DNA of 35,600 nt from Candidatus Coprenecus pullicola (GTDB taxonomy: Bacteria; Bacteroidota; Bacteroidia; Bacteroidales; UBA932): positions 1 to 35,600 of the forward strand of contig DVHR01000025.1 of the NCBI GenBank assembly GCA_018711925.1. Reading direction: 5' to 3'. Below are positions 1 to 9,479 of this stretch, in pieces. The first letter of the stretch is position 1. Every line of letters starts with the position of its first letter. A model generated the notes under the pieces. It saw only the letters and a list, made by a program, of their open reading frames with translations. It searched no databases and was not told the origin of the DNA. Both the position numbers and the translations under genes were made by a program.

Positions 1-327
1 AGCTACCGGATGCTCTACAAGGAGAACCACTCACACGCTTGGGACGAGTGGACGCACCTGGCGACCGCTACGTTCAACGTCAAGTTCTACTGGCTCAACC
101 GCAAATGGGTGCGCATGTACTCCGGGGTCGGGGTAGGACTGGGCATCGTCAGCACCAATGCCGGAGCGGAGAACGCGGAGGAGGCCGCCGGACGCTCCAC
201 CAAACTGCTGCCGACATTTGACCTCAGGCTCATAGGACTCACCGTAGGACAGAGGCTATACGGACGCTTCGAGGTCGGGACTGTGAACACCGGCCTTGTC
301 TCCGCAGGCATCGGATACAGGTTCTGA
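1..327 (+). CDS. C-terminal part of an outer-membrane beta-barrel-like protein (5' end outside window)
   Basis: The reading frame is open from base 1, so the gene begins upstream of the window. The visible residues alternate short hydrophobic and polar stretches rich in Gly, Tyr and Arg, as in small Bacteroidetes beta-barrels, and the chain ends in GIGYRF. A terminal aromatic residue is typical of outer-membrane strands. The segment RLYGRFEVGTVNTGLVSAGIGYRF-like ending is seen directly; membership in any named family is not shown. The next gene starts 37 bases downstream on the same strand and also has an outer-membrane flavour, so the two may be neighbours in a family cluster. An internal ATG at 10 is not needed as a start. 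Confidence 0.6.
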   Translation, partial: SYRMLYKENHSHAWDEWTHLATATFNVKFYWLNRKWVRMYSGVGVGLGIVSTNAGAENAEEAAGRSTKLLPTFDLRLIGLTVGQRLYGRFEVGTVNTGLVSAGIGYRF

Positions 328-364
328 ACGCCTGACTGATTCATTATGACACGGCAACAGATTT

Positions 365-754
365 ATGAGAAAATCAATAATCGCGGCGGTAACAGCCGCA
401 GCTCTCACTGCAGCACTCTGCCCGGCCATCTCTGCGCAGGGCATACAGTTCAACCCCGAGCCAATCACAGGCAACCGCGCACTCGGCATATCGGTCGGAG
501 TGGTCACAAAGCAGCTCGCCCAGGGCGACATAAAGATGCCGTGGATGTACCTCGACTATCTGTCAGGGGACTCCAAGGCGAAGCAGTCCGCAGCACTACA
601 GATCGGACTCACATGGTCGCCCGAGTTCCGCTACGGCATCGGAATCCAGACAGGCTTCTTCTACGAGATGTCCTACCAGACCAAGACCATGGACATCTCA
701 GGCGTCTCAGTCAACGGCTCCATGTCTGACCGCACACGGCGGGAATCCTGCTAG
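365..754 (+). pseudogene. Truncated exported outer-membrane-type protein
   Basis: The 129-residue product starts with a clear Sec signal peptide (MRKSIIAAVTAAALTAAL, then ISAQG cleavage region). It continues with a short barrel-like section containing GIGIQTGFFYEMSYQTKTMD. This kind of section normally leads into several more strands, but the frame ends abruptly in a basic, barrel-unlike tail (SDRTRRESC) right before a strong hairpin. I infer a 3'-truncated remnant of a small outer-membrane protein. It could instead be an intact short secreted protein. No continuation in another frame was recognised in the 40 bases before the hairpin. Confidence 0.5.
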
Positions 755-779
755 AGTACGATTACGCTGGCTTTCAATA

Positions 780-838
780 ACTTAACCTTATAAAAAGGTG
801 CCCTGTCCGGCTTTCAAACCTCAACAGGGCACCTTTTG
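780..838. terminator. Strong hairpin, copy 1 of a repeated terminator-like element
   Basis: Perfect 14-base arms AAAAGGTGCCCTGT (793-806) and ACAGGGCACCTTTT (824-837) surround a 17-base loop. The arms give an A-run before and a T-run after, so the hairpin could end transcription in either direction. It lies between a plus-strand remnant and a convergent minus-strand gene. A nearly identical element, including much of the loop and the ACTTAAC leader, occurs at 17080-17138. Confidence 0.8.
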
Positions 839-917
839 CATAGCTCAACAGCCTGACAATAAGCGCATTGCTACTCACGGACCGATCCGGCGCAAAATTT
901 TTCCAAGAAAGTACGTA

Positions 918-2204
918 CTATCTGGCGGGCTGCATTAGTTCTACTGCTGTCTCAGTCCGCAGGCAGGGCAGAATCTGAGGAAGAGGACGCTCCGGGTCAG
1001 GCTCAGGCAACTCGACGTAGTTGAGCAGTTCGTGTACACAGGAAGCACATGCACCGGCGGCCGCGCGGACAGACTCAGACTGAGGAGCAGCAGGAAGCTC
1101 AGTCGGAATATCCACCTGGATATAATCCGGAGCTCCCGGCTCGCCGAGAACATTGTAGCCGATGAAATAAGCCTCCATGCTCTGGCCCAGCGCCGCAGGG
1201 TTGTAAACCAATATCTGTACGTCATTGTCCGTACTGGAACGCCCGTACCAGCCTCCCGGCTTATAGGACGCGCTGTTGTAGACAGATGCGAAATACTCGG
1301 CAAGCGAGGCCCTGCCTACTGGAGTGTCAGTCCCCGTATTGGAAGACCGGTCCACGATGACGGGTACGGTGCCTGACTCAGGAGCCTTCAGGGCTATCCA
1401 GTTCAGCTGCCCGGGGATGCGGTCCAGATTGGTGCCCAGCACGGCAAATGTCACTACTTCTCCCGGTTCGGCCGGATAGGACATCTCTGACCGATCAGGA
1501 TAAACTCCATCACTCACACCTCCTTCAGCAAGCAGTCTGCTGACCTCAGCCTCCGTGTAAGTACCATCACCGATAGGATTGCCCTTAAACACGCAGGAGA
1601 AGTTGTACAAAGCCCGTATTGACGGCTGCAGCGAAACAGTCAATGCCGACTGAGTATACGTGAAAGAGGCAAAGTCCACCCAAGGTCCGACTCCATTCTC
1701 TATTACTCCGGCATTGCCAGCTTCTCCGATGACACCTCCAGTCCCGACATACGTCAATGCTCCGGGCACCCCATCTTCAGAGATGCCGACAGCAAGCAGC
1801 ATGGCCTTCTGGTTCAGTTCAGAAGTATAGTATTCCCGGTTGGCATCTGTTCCGGTATAATAACCGTCATCCTCACTTCCGCCAAGCAGTTCCTCTTTCC
1901 ATGCCTCCTCACTCTGCGACCCGAACACAGACGCATCGCTCAACAGCATGTACTTGTAGGTATGCACGTGCTCGTTGGGATAGAAAAAGAACTCAAGCAT
2001 GGCTGATCCGGAAACACCGAAATCCGCTCCGTCCTTAATGAGATACCGTATACCGACCAGCGGACCGTCACTTATGCCGTCACCGAACTCCACGGATCAT
2101 AGACCTTCTCCATACTGCCTACGCACCCTGTCGGAGCATCCCGAGGACAGCAGGACAGCCACTGATGTCAATAAAATATATATTCTCCACAGGCACTTTA
2201 CCAT
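918..2204 (-). pseudogene. Lipoprotein gene interrupted by an in-frame TGA
   Basis: A 391-codon open frame runs from a GTG at 2093 to 918. Reading the same frame further upstream there is one TGA (2097-2099), preceded by 35 codons starting at ATG 2202-2204 that encode a typical lipoprotein signal (basic start, hydrophobic core, lipobox LSSGC, then SDRVRRQYGEGL). The signal and the body are therefore in one frame split by a single stop. The body begins GDGISDGPLVGIRYLIKDGADF and carries a Pro-rich C-terminal tail. No family was recognised; secreted adhesin-like or fimbrillin-associated proteins are possible. I call it a likely nonsense-mutated gene, or a sequencing error at one base. Confidence 0.6.
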
Positions 2205-2351
2205 AACAATCACTCATCAAATGACACTTACCATATAAGACGGCAGACACACCCTGCTTCCATTTAAGGAGCCGGTCATAGATCCTCCTCTTGAGCACAA
2301 CGTCTGCCATAACAGATACCGTCTCATTCTCAGCACAAATATAAGGCTTTC

Positions 2352-2401
2352 CCCGATTTCCCGCAAATTCAAAACGGCCTGTTTCCCGATTTCCCGCAAA
2401 T
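2352..2401 (+). repeat. Two 17-bp direct repeats upstream of sufC
   Basis: CCCGATTTCCCGCAAAT occurs at 2352-2368 and again at 2385-2401, a 33-base period, that is about three helical turns. It lies in the 289-base gap between the broken lipoprotein gene and sufC, ending 92 bases before the sufC start. It could be a binding site pair for a regulator of the suf genes; nothing else in the gap was recognised apart from the -7 box below. Confidence 0.5.
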
Positions 2402-2463
2402 CTTGACACCGCTCCGACGCTCGGTGCTTTCTTGCCGATGTAACGCAGTTCCGGATTTTATTG

Positions 2464-2471
2464 TATTTTTG
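2464..2471 (+). promoter_or_regulatory. Putative -7 box for sufC
   Basis: TATTTTTG matches the Bacteroidetes -7 consensus TAnnTTTG and lies 22 bases before the sufC ATG. No good -33 TTTG is seen 19-21 bases upstream, so the promoter may need an activator. Confidence 0.5.
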
Positions 2472-2493
2472 CAATTTGCTAAACGGAGAAATT

Positions 2494-3255
<762 letters not shown>

Positions 3256-3266
3256 GAGACGGACAC

Positions 3267-4274
3267 ATGGCAGACAATTATATATATGCCCCCGCGCACA
3301 ATATAGAAGGCGGATTCCGCTGCAGAGTGCCGCTCAAGGGCAGCCGCCAGATATTCATGATAGACGGCGGAGTCCAGGGTACCGGAAGGCCCCTTGATAT
3401 CCGCTTTGAAAAAGGCAAACTCTACGAAGAGGCCCTGCAGGTCATCAGCATAAGGACAGAAAAACATCCCGAGGACGTATCGATGAAGAGCCGCTTCCAC
3501 TTTGAGGAAGGCAGCTCCGCCAAACTCATACTCTGTTCTCACACATTTGCGGATGATCCGTTCCGCACTGACGAGAAGGTAGACATCACCGTGGAGAACG
3601 GTGCCTCTGCAGATATCGTCATCATGCAGAACGAGCACAACCGCGCCACCCACAACACAGTATACGACATCCATCTGGCCGAGGGCGCGTCGCTCAAGGC
3701 CGTCATCCTCACCATTCATGGCGGAATGATAGACAACCGCATGAATATCAGCCTGGACGGACCTCACGCAGACTGCGACATCAGCGGACTATACCTGGTG
3801 GACGGCTCGCAGAAAGTATCCAACAGTCTTAATGTCCTGCACAAAGTGCCCGAGTGCCACAGCAGGGAGTTGTTCAAGGGCATTCTGGACAACAGCGCTA
3901 CGGCATATTTCAGCGGACTGATCCACGTCTTCCCGGACGCGCAGAAGACAGAGGCCTATCAGGAGTGCCACAACCTCCTGCTCAACCGGGACGCCCGCGC
4001 CTTCGCACAGCCACAGCTCGAGATCTACGCCGATGACGTAAAATGCTCGCACGGAGCCACCAACGGCCGGCTGAACGAGGACGAGCTGTTCTACATGCGG
4101 TCCAGAGGCATTCCCCTGAAAGAAGCCAAAGTGCTTCAGCAACTGGCATTTGCATATGCCGTACTGGACAAGATAAGTTCTCAGGAGCTAAAAGAGAGAA
4201 TGGCATCTTTGACCGAAAGAAGGCTAAGAGGCGAATTCTCAGACTGCAACAGCTGCTGCCGCAACTGTTGTTAA
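3267..4274 (+). CDS. sufD: SufB/SufD family Fe-S assembly protein, SufD-like, short
   Basis: The 335-residue protein has the SufBD core of repeated short strands and the C-terminal signature ADDVKCSHGATNGRLNEDE followed by LFYMRSRGI. The Cys and His of KCSHGA are the SufD-type residues; SufB has a different sequence there. It partners SufC in the scaffold complex. E. coli SufD is about 423 residues; this one appears to lack most of the N-terminal helical region. The last residues (DCNSCCRNCC) hold five Cys in ten positions, which is unusual and could bind metal. It is co-directional with sufC (11-base gap). With no sufB next to it, the pair might work as a minimal SufC-plus-one-scaffold system, or sufB may lie elsewhere. 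Confidence 0.88.
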   Translation: MADNYIYAPAHNIEGGFRCRVPLKGSRQIFMIDGGVQGTGRPLDIRFEKGKLYEEALQVISIRTEKHPEDVSMKSRFHFEEGSSAKLILCSHTFADDPFRTDEKVDITVENGASADIVIMQNEHNRATHNTVYDIHLAEGASLKAVILTIHGGMIDNRMNISLDGPHADCDISGLYLVDGSQKVSNSLNVLHKVPECHSRELFKGILDNSATAYFSGLIHVFPDAQKTEAYQECHNLLLNRDARAFAQPQLEIYADDVKCSHGATNGRLNEDELFYMRSRGIPLKEAKVLQQLAFAYAVLDKISSQELKERMASLTERRLRGEFSDCNSCCRNCC

Positions 4275-4276
4275 AA

Positions 4277-4324
4277 ACTCCGTTGATAACTTTAGCGGAA
4301 CTTACTTTGCCGGAGTCTTTTTAA
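4277..4324 (+). terminator. Possible terminator after sufD
   Basis: ACTCCG (4277-4282) pairs with CGGAGT (4311-4316), followed by a T-rich run. The stem is short and the loop long, so this is a weak call. Confidence 0.35.
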
Positions 4325-4372
4325 GTCATAACTTGCAAAACTTTTCGACTGGACTAAAACCATTATAACAGC

Positions 4373-6883
4373 ATGAATACCAATACTTACGATGAAGCCT
4401 TGAAGGAAAGCAGGGAGTATTTCCACGGAGATGAGCTGGCAGCCTCCGTATGGATTAACAAATACGCCATGAAGGACTCCTTCGGCAACCTATATGAGAC
4501 ATCCCCTGACCAGATGCACTGGAGACTGGCCAACGAGTTCGCCAGAATTGAGTCCAAATATCCCAACCCGATGTCAGCTGACGAGATCCACGGGCTGCTC
4601 AAAGACTTCAGATATGTCATACCCCAGGGAGGTCCTATGGCCGGTATCGGCAACAACTACCAGATAGCCTCCCTGTCCAACTGCTTCGTTATCGGCAACA
4701 GGCACGAGGCTGACTCTTACGGAGGTATCATGAAGATAGACGAGGAGCAGGTGCAGCTTATGAAGCGCAGAGGCGGTGTGGGCCACGATCTTTCCCACAT
4801 CCGTCCTACCGGAAGTCCGGTGCTCAACAGCGCCCTCACCTCTACCGGAGTCGTTCCTTTTATGGAAAGGTATTCCAACTCCACACGTGAGGTCGCCCAG
4901 GACGGACGCCGCGGAGCACTCATGCTGACCATATCCATTAAGCACCCCGATGCCGAGAACTTCATCGATGCCAAGCTCGAGAAAGGCAAAGTGACCGGGG
5001 CCAATGTCTCCGTCAGGATTGACGATGAATTCATGCGCTGCGCACTCAGCGGCAAACCATACATACAGAAATACCCGATTGACTCGGACAGTCCAAGAGT
5101 GACCAAGGAGATCGACGCCGCCGCCTTGTGGAAAAAGATCATACACAATGCATGGCAGTCCGCCGAGCCCGGTGTCCTATTCTGGGACACTGTCATCCGC
5201 GAGTCGATTCCCGACTGCTACGCCGACCTGGGCTACAAGACCATAAGTACCAATCCCTGCGGAGAGATACCCCTCTGCCCCTACGACTCCTGCAGGCTGA
5301 TAGCCATGAATCTCTACTCCTACGTCAAGAATCCGTTCACCCGCGAGGCCTCGTTTGACTTTGACCTGTTCAGGGAGCATGTCACCAAGGCCATGAGGCT
5401 GATGGACGATCTGATCGACCTGGAGATGGAGAAGATAGAGGCCATCCTCGACAAGATCAAGAGCGACCCCGAGGACGATGATGTCAAGCGCACTGAATAC
5501 GAGCTTTGGATCAAAATACGGGAGAAGTCACTCGGTGGACGCCGTACAGGACTCGGCATCACCGGCGAGGGCGATATGCTCGCGGCTCTGGGCCTGACCT
5601 ACGGTTCCGACGCGTCTATTGACTTCGCCGTAAAAGTTCAGAAGACTCTTGCTCTGGCCGCTTACGCATCGTCCGTAAACATGGCCAAGGAGAGAGGAGC
5701 ATTCCCCATCTTCGATGCCAAGCGAGAGGAGAACAACCCTATGATCGCCCGCATCCGCAAGGAGGACGAGGATCTCTACGACAATATGGTCCGCTACGGC
5801 CGCCGCAATATATCCATGCTTACCATAGCCCCTACCGGAACCACTTCCTTGATGACCCAGACCACATCCGGTATAGAGCCTGTATTCCTGCCTTTCTACA
5901 AACGGCGCAGAAAGGTCAATCCCAATGACCTCAACGCAGTGGTGGCATTCAAGGACGAGAACGGCGACTGTTTCGAGGAGTACTACGTGTTCCATCATCA
6001 TTTCCTCACCTGGTGCCGCATCAACGGATACGACATAGAACAGGTAAAGCAGATGAGCGAGGAGGAGATAGCCGGACTCGTCAAGAAATCCCCCTACAAC
6101 AAGGCCACATCCAACGACATCGACTGGGTGGCTAAGGTGAAGATGCAGGGCAAGCTGCAGAAATGGGTGGATCACTCGATAAGCGTGACCGTCAACCTTC
6201 CCCACGACATCAAGGAGGATATGGTGGCAGAAGTCTACCGTACGGCATGGGAGTCCGGCTGCAAGGGCGTTACCGTCTACCGTGACGGTTCCAGGACAGG
6301 CGTACTCGTATCGGCCAAGGACGGAGCCGGAGTCATCAAGCCCAAGAAGAGACCCAAGTCCCTCGAGGCCGACGTAATCCGCTTCAAGAACGGCAACGAG
6401 CAGTGGATAGCCTTCGTCGGCAAGCAGAACGGCAAGCCCTACGAGATCTTCACCGGTATGGTGGATGACTCCCGCAACCTGCCTGTAGCCATCACCACTG
6501 GACGCATTGTTAAGGAAAAAATGGAGGACGGCACCAGCCGTTACGATTTCCACTATACAGACCGCTACGGCTATCCCGGAGTACTCGGAGGTATCTCCCA
6601 TATGTTCCGCCAGGAATTCTGGAACTACGCCAAGCTCATCTCCGGCGTCATCCGCAACGGCATGCCCATCGTGGACATCCTCAACCTCGTCAAGGGACTC
6701 AACCTCGACGACGAGAGCATCAACACCTGGAAGAACGGAGTGGAGCGCGCCCTGAAACAGTACATCCCCAACGGCACCAAGGACGAGACCGGGCAGAAAT
6801 GCGAGAAATGCGGCTCGACCAACCTCATCTACCAGGAGGGCTGCCTGATCTGTCAGGACTGCGGCCACGGAAAATGCGGTTGA
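4373..6883 (+). CDS. nrdJ: Adenosylcobalamin-dependent ribonucleotide reductase (class II)
   Basis: The 836-residue enzyme makes deoxyribonucleotides from ribonucleotides using coenzyme B12. Visible hallmarks are the first redox Cys in SNCFVIG (Cys104), the radical-site motif NPCGEIPL with Asn294, Cys296 (thiyl radical) and Glu298, and the phosphate loop APTGTTSLM. The section HSISVTVNLPHDI and the C-terminal reducing tail also fit: CEKC, then CLICQDCGHGKCG, which doubles as a zinc-ribbon-like end. The length fits the long NrdJ form with its inserted C-terminal domain. The ATG at 4373 follows a 98-base gap after sufD with no clear -7 box. ispE starts 4 bases after the stop, so the two are probably co-transcribed. 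As a B12 enzyme it works with or without oxygen. Confidence 0.95.
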   Translation: MNTNTYDEALKESREYFHGDELAASVWINKYAMKDSFGNLYETSPDQMHWRLANEFARIESKYPNPMSADEIHGLLKDFRYVIPQGGPMAGIGNNYQIASLSNCFVIGNRHEADSYGGIMKIDEEQVQLMKRRGGVGHDLSHIRPTGSPVLNSALTSTGVVPFMERYSNSTREVAQDGRRGALMLTISIKHPDAENFIDAKLEKGKVTGANVSVRIDDEFMRCALSGKPYIQKYPIDSDSPRVTKEIDAAALWKKIIHNAWQSAEPGVLFWDTVIRESIPDCYADLGYKTISTNPCGEIPLCPYDSCRLIAMNLYSYVKNPFTREASFDFDLFREHVTKAMRLMDDLIDLEMEKIEAILDKIKSDPEDDDVKRTEYELWIKIREKSLGGRRTGLGITGEGDMLAALGLTYGSDASIDFAVKVQKTLALAAYASSVNMAKERGAFPIFDAKREENNPMIARIRKEDEDLYDNMVRYGRRNISMLTIAPTGTTSLMTQTTSGIEPVFLPFYKRRRKVNPNDLNAVVAFKDENGDCFEEYYVFHHHFLTWCRINGYDIEQVKQMSEEEIAGLVKKSPYNKATSNDIDWVAKVKMQGKLQKWVDHSISVTVNLPHDIKEDMVAEVYRTAWESGCKGVTVYRDGSRTGVLVSAKDGAGVIKPKKRPKSLEADVIRFKNGNEQWIAFVGKQNGKPYEIFTGMVDDSRNLPVAITTGRIVKEKMEDGTSRYDFHYTDRYGYPGVLGGISHMFRQEFWNYAKLISGVIRNGMPIVDILNLVKGLNLDDESINTWKNGVERALKQYIPNGTKDETGQKCEKCGSTNLIYQEGCLICQDCGHGKCG

Positions 6884-6887
6884 TGCC

Positions 6888-7673
6888 ATGAACATCGTCC
6901 TCTATCCGCAGCCTAAGATCAATATCGGACTGAGGGTGACAGCCCGCAGAAGCGACGGCTATCACGATATCGAGACACTTTTCTATCCCGTAGACAGCCA
7001 TACGGATATTCTGGAAATCATCGAGGCGGACTCCGTCTCGATGACTTATTTCGGTACACCTTACGAACTGCCCGGAGGAGACACCGAGAAAGAACTGTGC
7101 GTAAAGGCTTACAGACTACTGCAGAAAGAATTTGACCTGCCCCCGGTCGGGATGTATCTCCACAAGAGCATCCCGGTAGGAGCCGGTATGGGTGGAGGCT
7201 CGTCCGATGCGGCCTGGGTCCTACGCGGACTCAATGGGCTGTTCAAGCTGAATCTCAGCGATGACCACCTGGCGGAATATGCCGCCCGCCTCGGCAGCGA
7301 CTGCCCCTTCTTCATCTACGGCAGGCCCATGTACGGCAGCGGCCGGGGAGAGATTCTCACCCCCTGCGACTCACCTGCCGTCGCACAACTCAGGGAGAAA
7401 TACCGCATCAAGGTCATTGCCCCCGGCATCCACGTCTCCACCTCAGAAGCCTACGCCTACCTCTCCCCCGATCCCTCGGGCCGCGGCCTGAGCGACCTCC
7501 TCGACACCCTCCCTGTCGAAGAATGGAAAGACCGGATCCTCAACGACTTCGAGACCACTGTATTTGCCCTGCATCCGGAGCTGGCCCGCATCAAGCAGTC
7601 CCTCTACGACGAGGGCGCGGTCTACGCCTCCATGAGCGGCAGCGGCTCCGCCATCTACGGCATTTTCCGATAG
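6888..7673 (+). CDS. ispE: 4-diphosphocytidyl-2-C-methyl-D-erythritol kinase
   Basis: The 261-residue GHMP-family kinase phosphorylates CDP-methylerythritol in the non-mevalonate (MEP) isoprenoid pathway. The N-terminal PQPKINIGLRVTARRSDGYHDIE has the substrate Lys and the IspE-type RxDGYH motif. The ATP loop is PVGAGMGGGSSDAAW (about 93-107). The C-terminal motif MSGSGSAIYGIF is the third GHMP motif. Length is normal for IspE. The start at 6888 lies 4 bases after nrdJ, so translation is likely coupled. No terminator is obvious after it; the next promoter box is 30 bases downstream. Confidence 0.95.
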   Translation: MNIVLYPQPKINIGLRVTARRSDGYHDIETLFYPVDSHTDILEIIEADSVSMTYFGTPYELPGGDTEKELCVKAYRLLQKEFDLPPVGMYLHKSIPVGAGMGGGSSDAAWVLRGLNGLFKLNLSDDHLAEYAARLGSDCPFFIYGRPMYGSGRGEILTPCDSPAVAQLREKYRIKVIAPGIHVSTSEAYAYLSPDPSGRGLSDLLDTLPVEEWKDRILNDFETTVFALHPELARIKQSLYDEGAVYASMSGSGSAIYGIFR

Positions 7674-7702
7674 GAATAACCTGAATTTTCCAGTATTATT
7701 GC

Positions 7703-7710
7703 TACTTTTG
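7703..7710 (+). promoter_or_regulatory. Putative -7 box of the ATPase/nuclease gene
   Basis: TACTTTTG matches TAnnTTTG, 24 bases before ATG 7735. A GGAGG Shine-Dalgarno-like element (around 7722) lies between, which is uncommon in Bacteroidetes and may mean strong translation. Confidence 0.5.
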
Positions 7711-7734
7711 TAGGAAAATACGGAGGACACGGCC

Positions 7735-9342
7735 ATGATGAAATTTCCTATCGGAGTTCAGAGTTTCGAACATATACGCAATGACGGATACGTCTATGTG
7801 GACAAAACGGATTTGGTATATAGACTGGCCAAGGGCGGTAAAATCTATTTTCTGAGCCGTCCGAGACGGTTCGGGAAGAGCCTGCTCGTGTCTACGCTAG
7901 AGAACTACTTCCTCGGAAGGCACGAGCTGTTCAAGGGACTGGCCATAGATGCTCTGGAGAAGGACTGGCTGCAATACCCTGTGTTTCACATTGACTTCAA
8001 TTCCAGCAACTTCACGGAAGGAGGCGTTCTGGACCGGAAGATTGAGGCCACGGTGGCGGGATGGGAAGAAGTCTACGGTCGACCGGCAAGGGACCTGGAC
8101 GTGGGCGGCCGCTTTGCGGATATCCTGCGCAAGGCCCACGAGGCCACCGGAAGGCGGTGCGTGGTACTCATCGACGAATACGACAAGCCGCTGCTGGACG
8201 TGATGGATACGGACTACACGATTGAGGTGGGCGGTCAGCGCAGGCCGCTGGAGGACTGGAACAGGGAGGTGCTCAGGGGTTTCTACTCGGTGTTCAAGGC
8301 GGCCGACAACGACCTGCAGTTCGTGCTGCTGACGGGAGTCACGAAATTCGCCCAGGTGAGCGTGTTCAGCGGATTCAACCAGCCGCAGGATATCAGCATG
8401 GACGCACGGTATGAGGCCCTGTGCGGCATCACCCAGGAGGAGATGGAACGGTATTTCGCCGAGCCTATAAAGGAGATGGCAGTAAAGTTCAAGACCGACT
8501 GGGATGGTATGCTGGCCATGCTTAAGCGGAACTATGACGGCTATCATTTCTGCGAGGAGATGACCGATATCTACAACCCGTTCAGCCTCCTGAACGCCTT
8601 TGCCCAGCTCAACATCAGGGACTTCTGGTTCGCCAGCGGCTCCCCGGAATATCTGCTGAGGCTACTCGCACAATCCGATGAAAACCTGGACGAACTCACG
8701 GGGAAGTACTACATGCCGAGGGAGTTCGTGGACTACAAGGCCACGGTGGAAAAGCCCCTCCCGATGATTTACCAGAGCGGATACCTGACCATCAAGGACT
8801 TCGACAAGGACTTCGGTTCTTTCCTGCTCGACTTCCCGAACAAGGAGGTACAGCAGGGATTCCTGTCACTCGCAGCGTCAGGATACTTTGCATCCAAGAA
8901 GGATGCCGACGGCACTGTCAGAAGCATGGTCATGTCCATGAGGGACGGTAACACGGACAGACTGAAGGACATTCTGACCGCATTTCTCGCGGACATCCCC
9001 TACACAGCGCGGCGCAAGGAAAACGAACGGGAGCGGGAACGCTACTTCCAGTACACATTCTACCTGATATTCCGCCTGCTGGGCACCTACACAGTCCGCG
9101 CCGAGCACCACTCCAGCCAAGGACGGGCAGACTGCGTAGTGGAGACCCCGAAATACGTCTACATCTTCGAGTTCAAGCTGGACGGCACGGCGGACGAGGC
9201 CCTGGCCCAGATTGAGGAGCGGGGCTACGCAAGGCCGTACGGAGCGGACGGACGTCAGGTCATACGCATCGGGGCGTCCTTCTCCTCGGAGACAGGCACC
9301 GTCGGGGACTGGAAAACCGTCAGCGACACCCTGGGCGTCTGA
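7735..9342 (+). CDS. AAA-ATPase-like / PD-(D/E)XK nuclease-superfamily protein
   Basis: The 535-residue product has the layout of the AAA-ATPase_like plus PDDEXK_9 family that is common and multi-copy in Bacteroidetes. The opening is FPIGVQSFEHIRNDGYVYVDKT. Walker A is RPRRFGKSLL (about 42-51) and Walker B VVLIDEYDKPLLD (about 143-155). A sensor-like region VLLTGVTKFAQVSVFSGFN follows. The C-terminal nuclease fold shows GRADCVVETPKYVYIFEFKLDG-like Asp and ExK residues. The family role is not established; mobile-element or defence links have been suggested. It is a single gene between ispE and a peptidase, with its own promoter box. ATG 7735 and 7738 are both possible starts; the GGAGG spacing favours 7735. 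Confidence 0.85.
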   Translation: MMKFPIGVQSFEHIRNDGYVYVDKTDLVYRLAKGGKIYFLSRPRRFGKSLLVSTLENYFLGRHELFKGLAIDALEKDWLQYPVFHIDFNSSNFTEGGVLDRKIEATVAGWEEVYGRPARDLDVGGRFADILRKAHEATGRRCVVLIDEYDKPLLDVMDTDYTIEVGGQRRPLEDWNREVLRGFYSVFKAADNDLQFVLLTGVTKFAQVSVFSGFNQPQDISMDARYEALCGITQEEMERYFAEPIKEMAVKFKTDWDGMLAMLKRNYDGYHFCEEMTDIYNPFSLLNAFAQLNIRDFWFASGSPEYLLRLLAQSDENLDELTGKYYMPREFVDYKATVEKPLPMIYQSGYLTIKDFDKDFGSFLLDFPNKEVQQGFLSLAASGYFASKKDADGTVRSMVMSMRDGNTDRLKDILTAFLADIPYTARRKENERERERYFQYTFYLIFRLLGTYTVRAEHHSSQGRADCVVETPKYVYIFEFKLDGTADEALAQIEERGYARPYGADGRQVIRIGASFSSETGTVGDWKTVSDTLGV

Positions 9343-9443
9343 GTCTGCCCCTGCACAACGGCATGCACTGCCGCATAGCACCCATGCTGTCACAGATAGA
9401 GGTATTTGACCTTCGGCAGCATCCATCTTACCGAAAAATATCT

Positions 9444-9451
9444 TACATTTG
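9444..9451 (+). promoter_or_regulatory. Putative -7 box for the S37 peptidase
   Basis: TACATTTG matches TAnnTTTG and lies 28 bases before ATG 9480. No -33 TTTG at the standard spacing was found. The gap 9343-9479 holds nothing else that I recognise. Confidence 0.5.
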
Positions 9452-9479
9452 CGCAACATTAATCCTACAGAACAACAAT

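Noticed and set aside
2097..2099. TGA as a selenocysteine codon
   Set aside because: The position just after a lipoprotein signal, with no redox motif and no evident hairpin of the needed kind directly after it, makes selenocysteine unlikely; a nonsense mutation is simpler.
5528..6895. Long minus-strand open frame of 455 codons opposite nrdJ
   Set aside because: It is a shadow of nrdJ in the antisense direction; nrdJ has all catalytic motifs and the antisense product has no recognisable domain.
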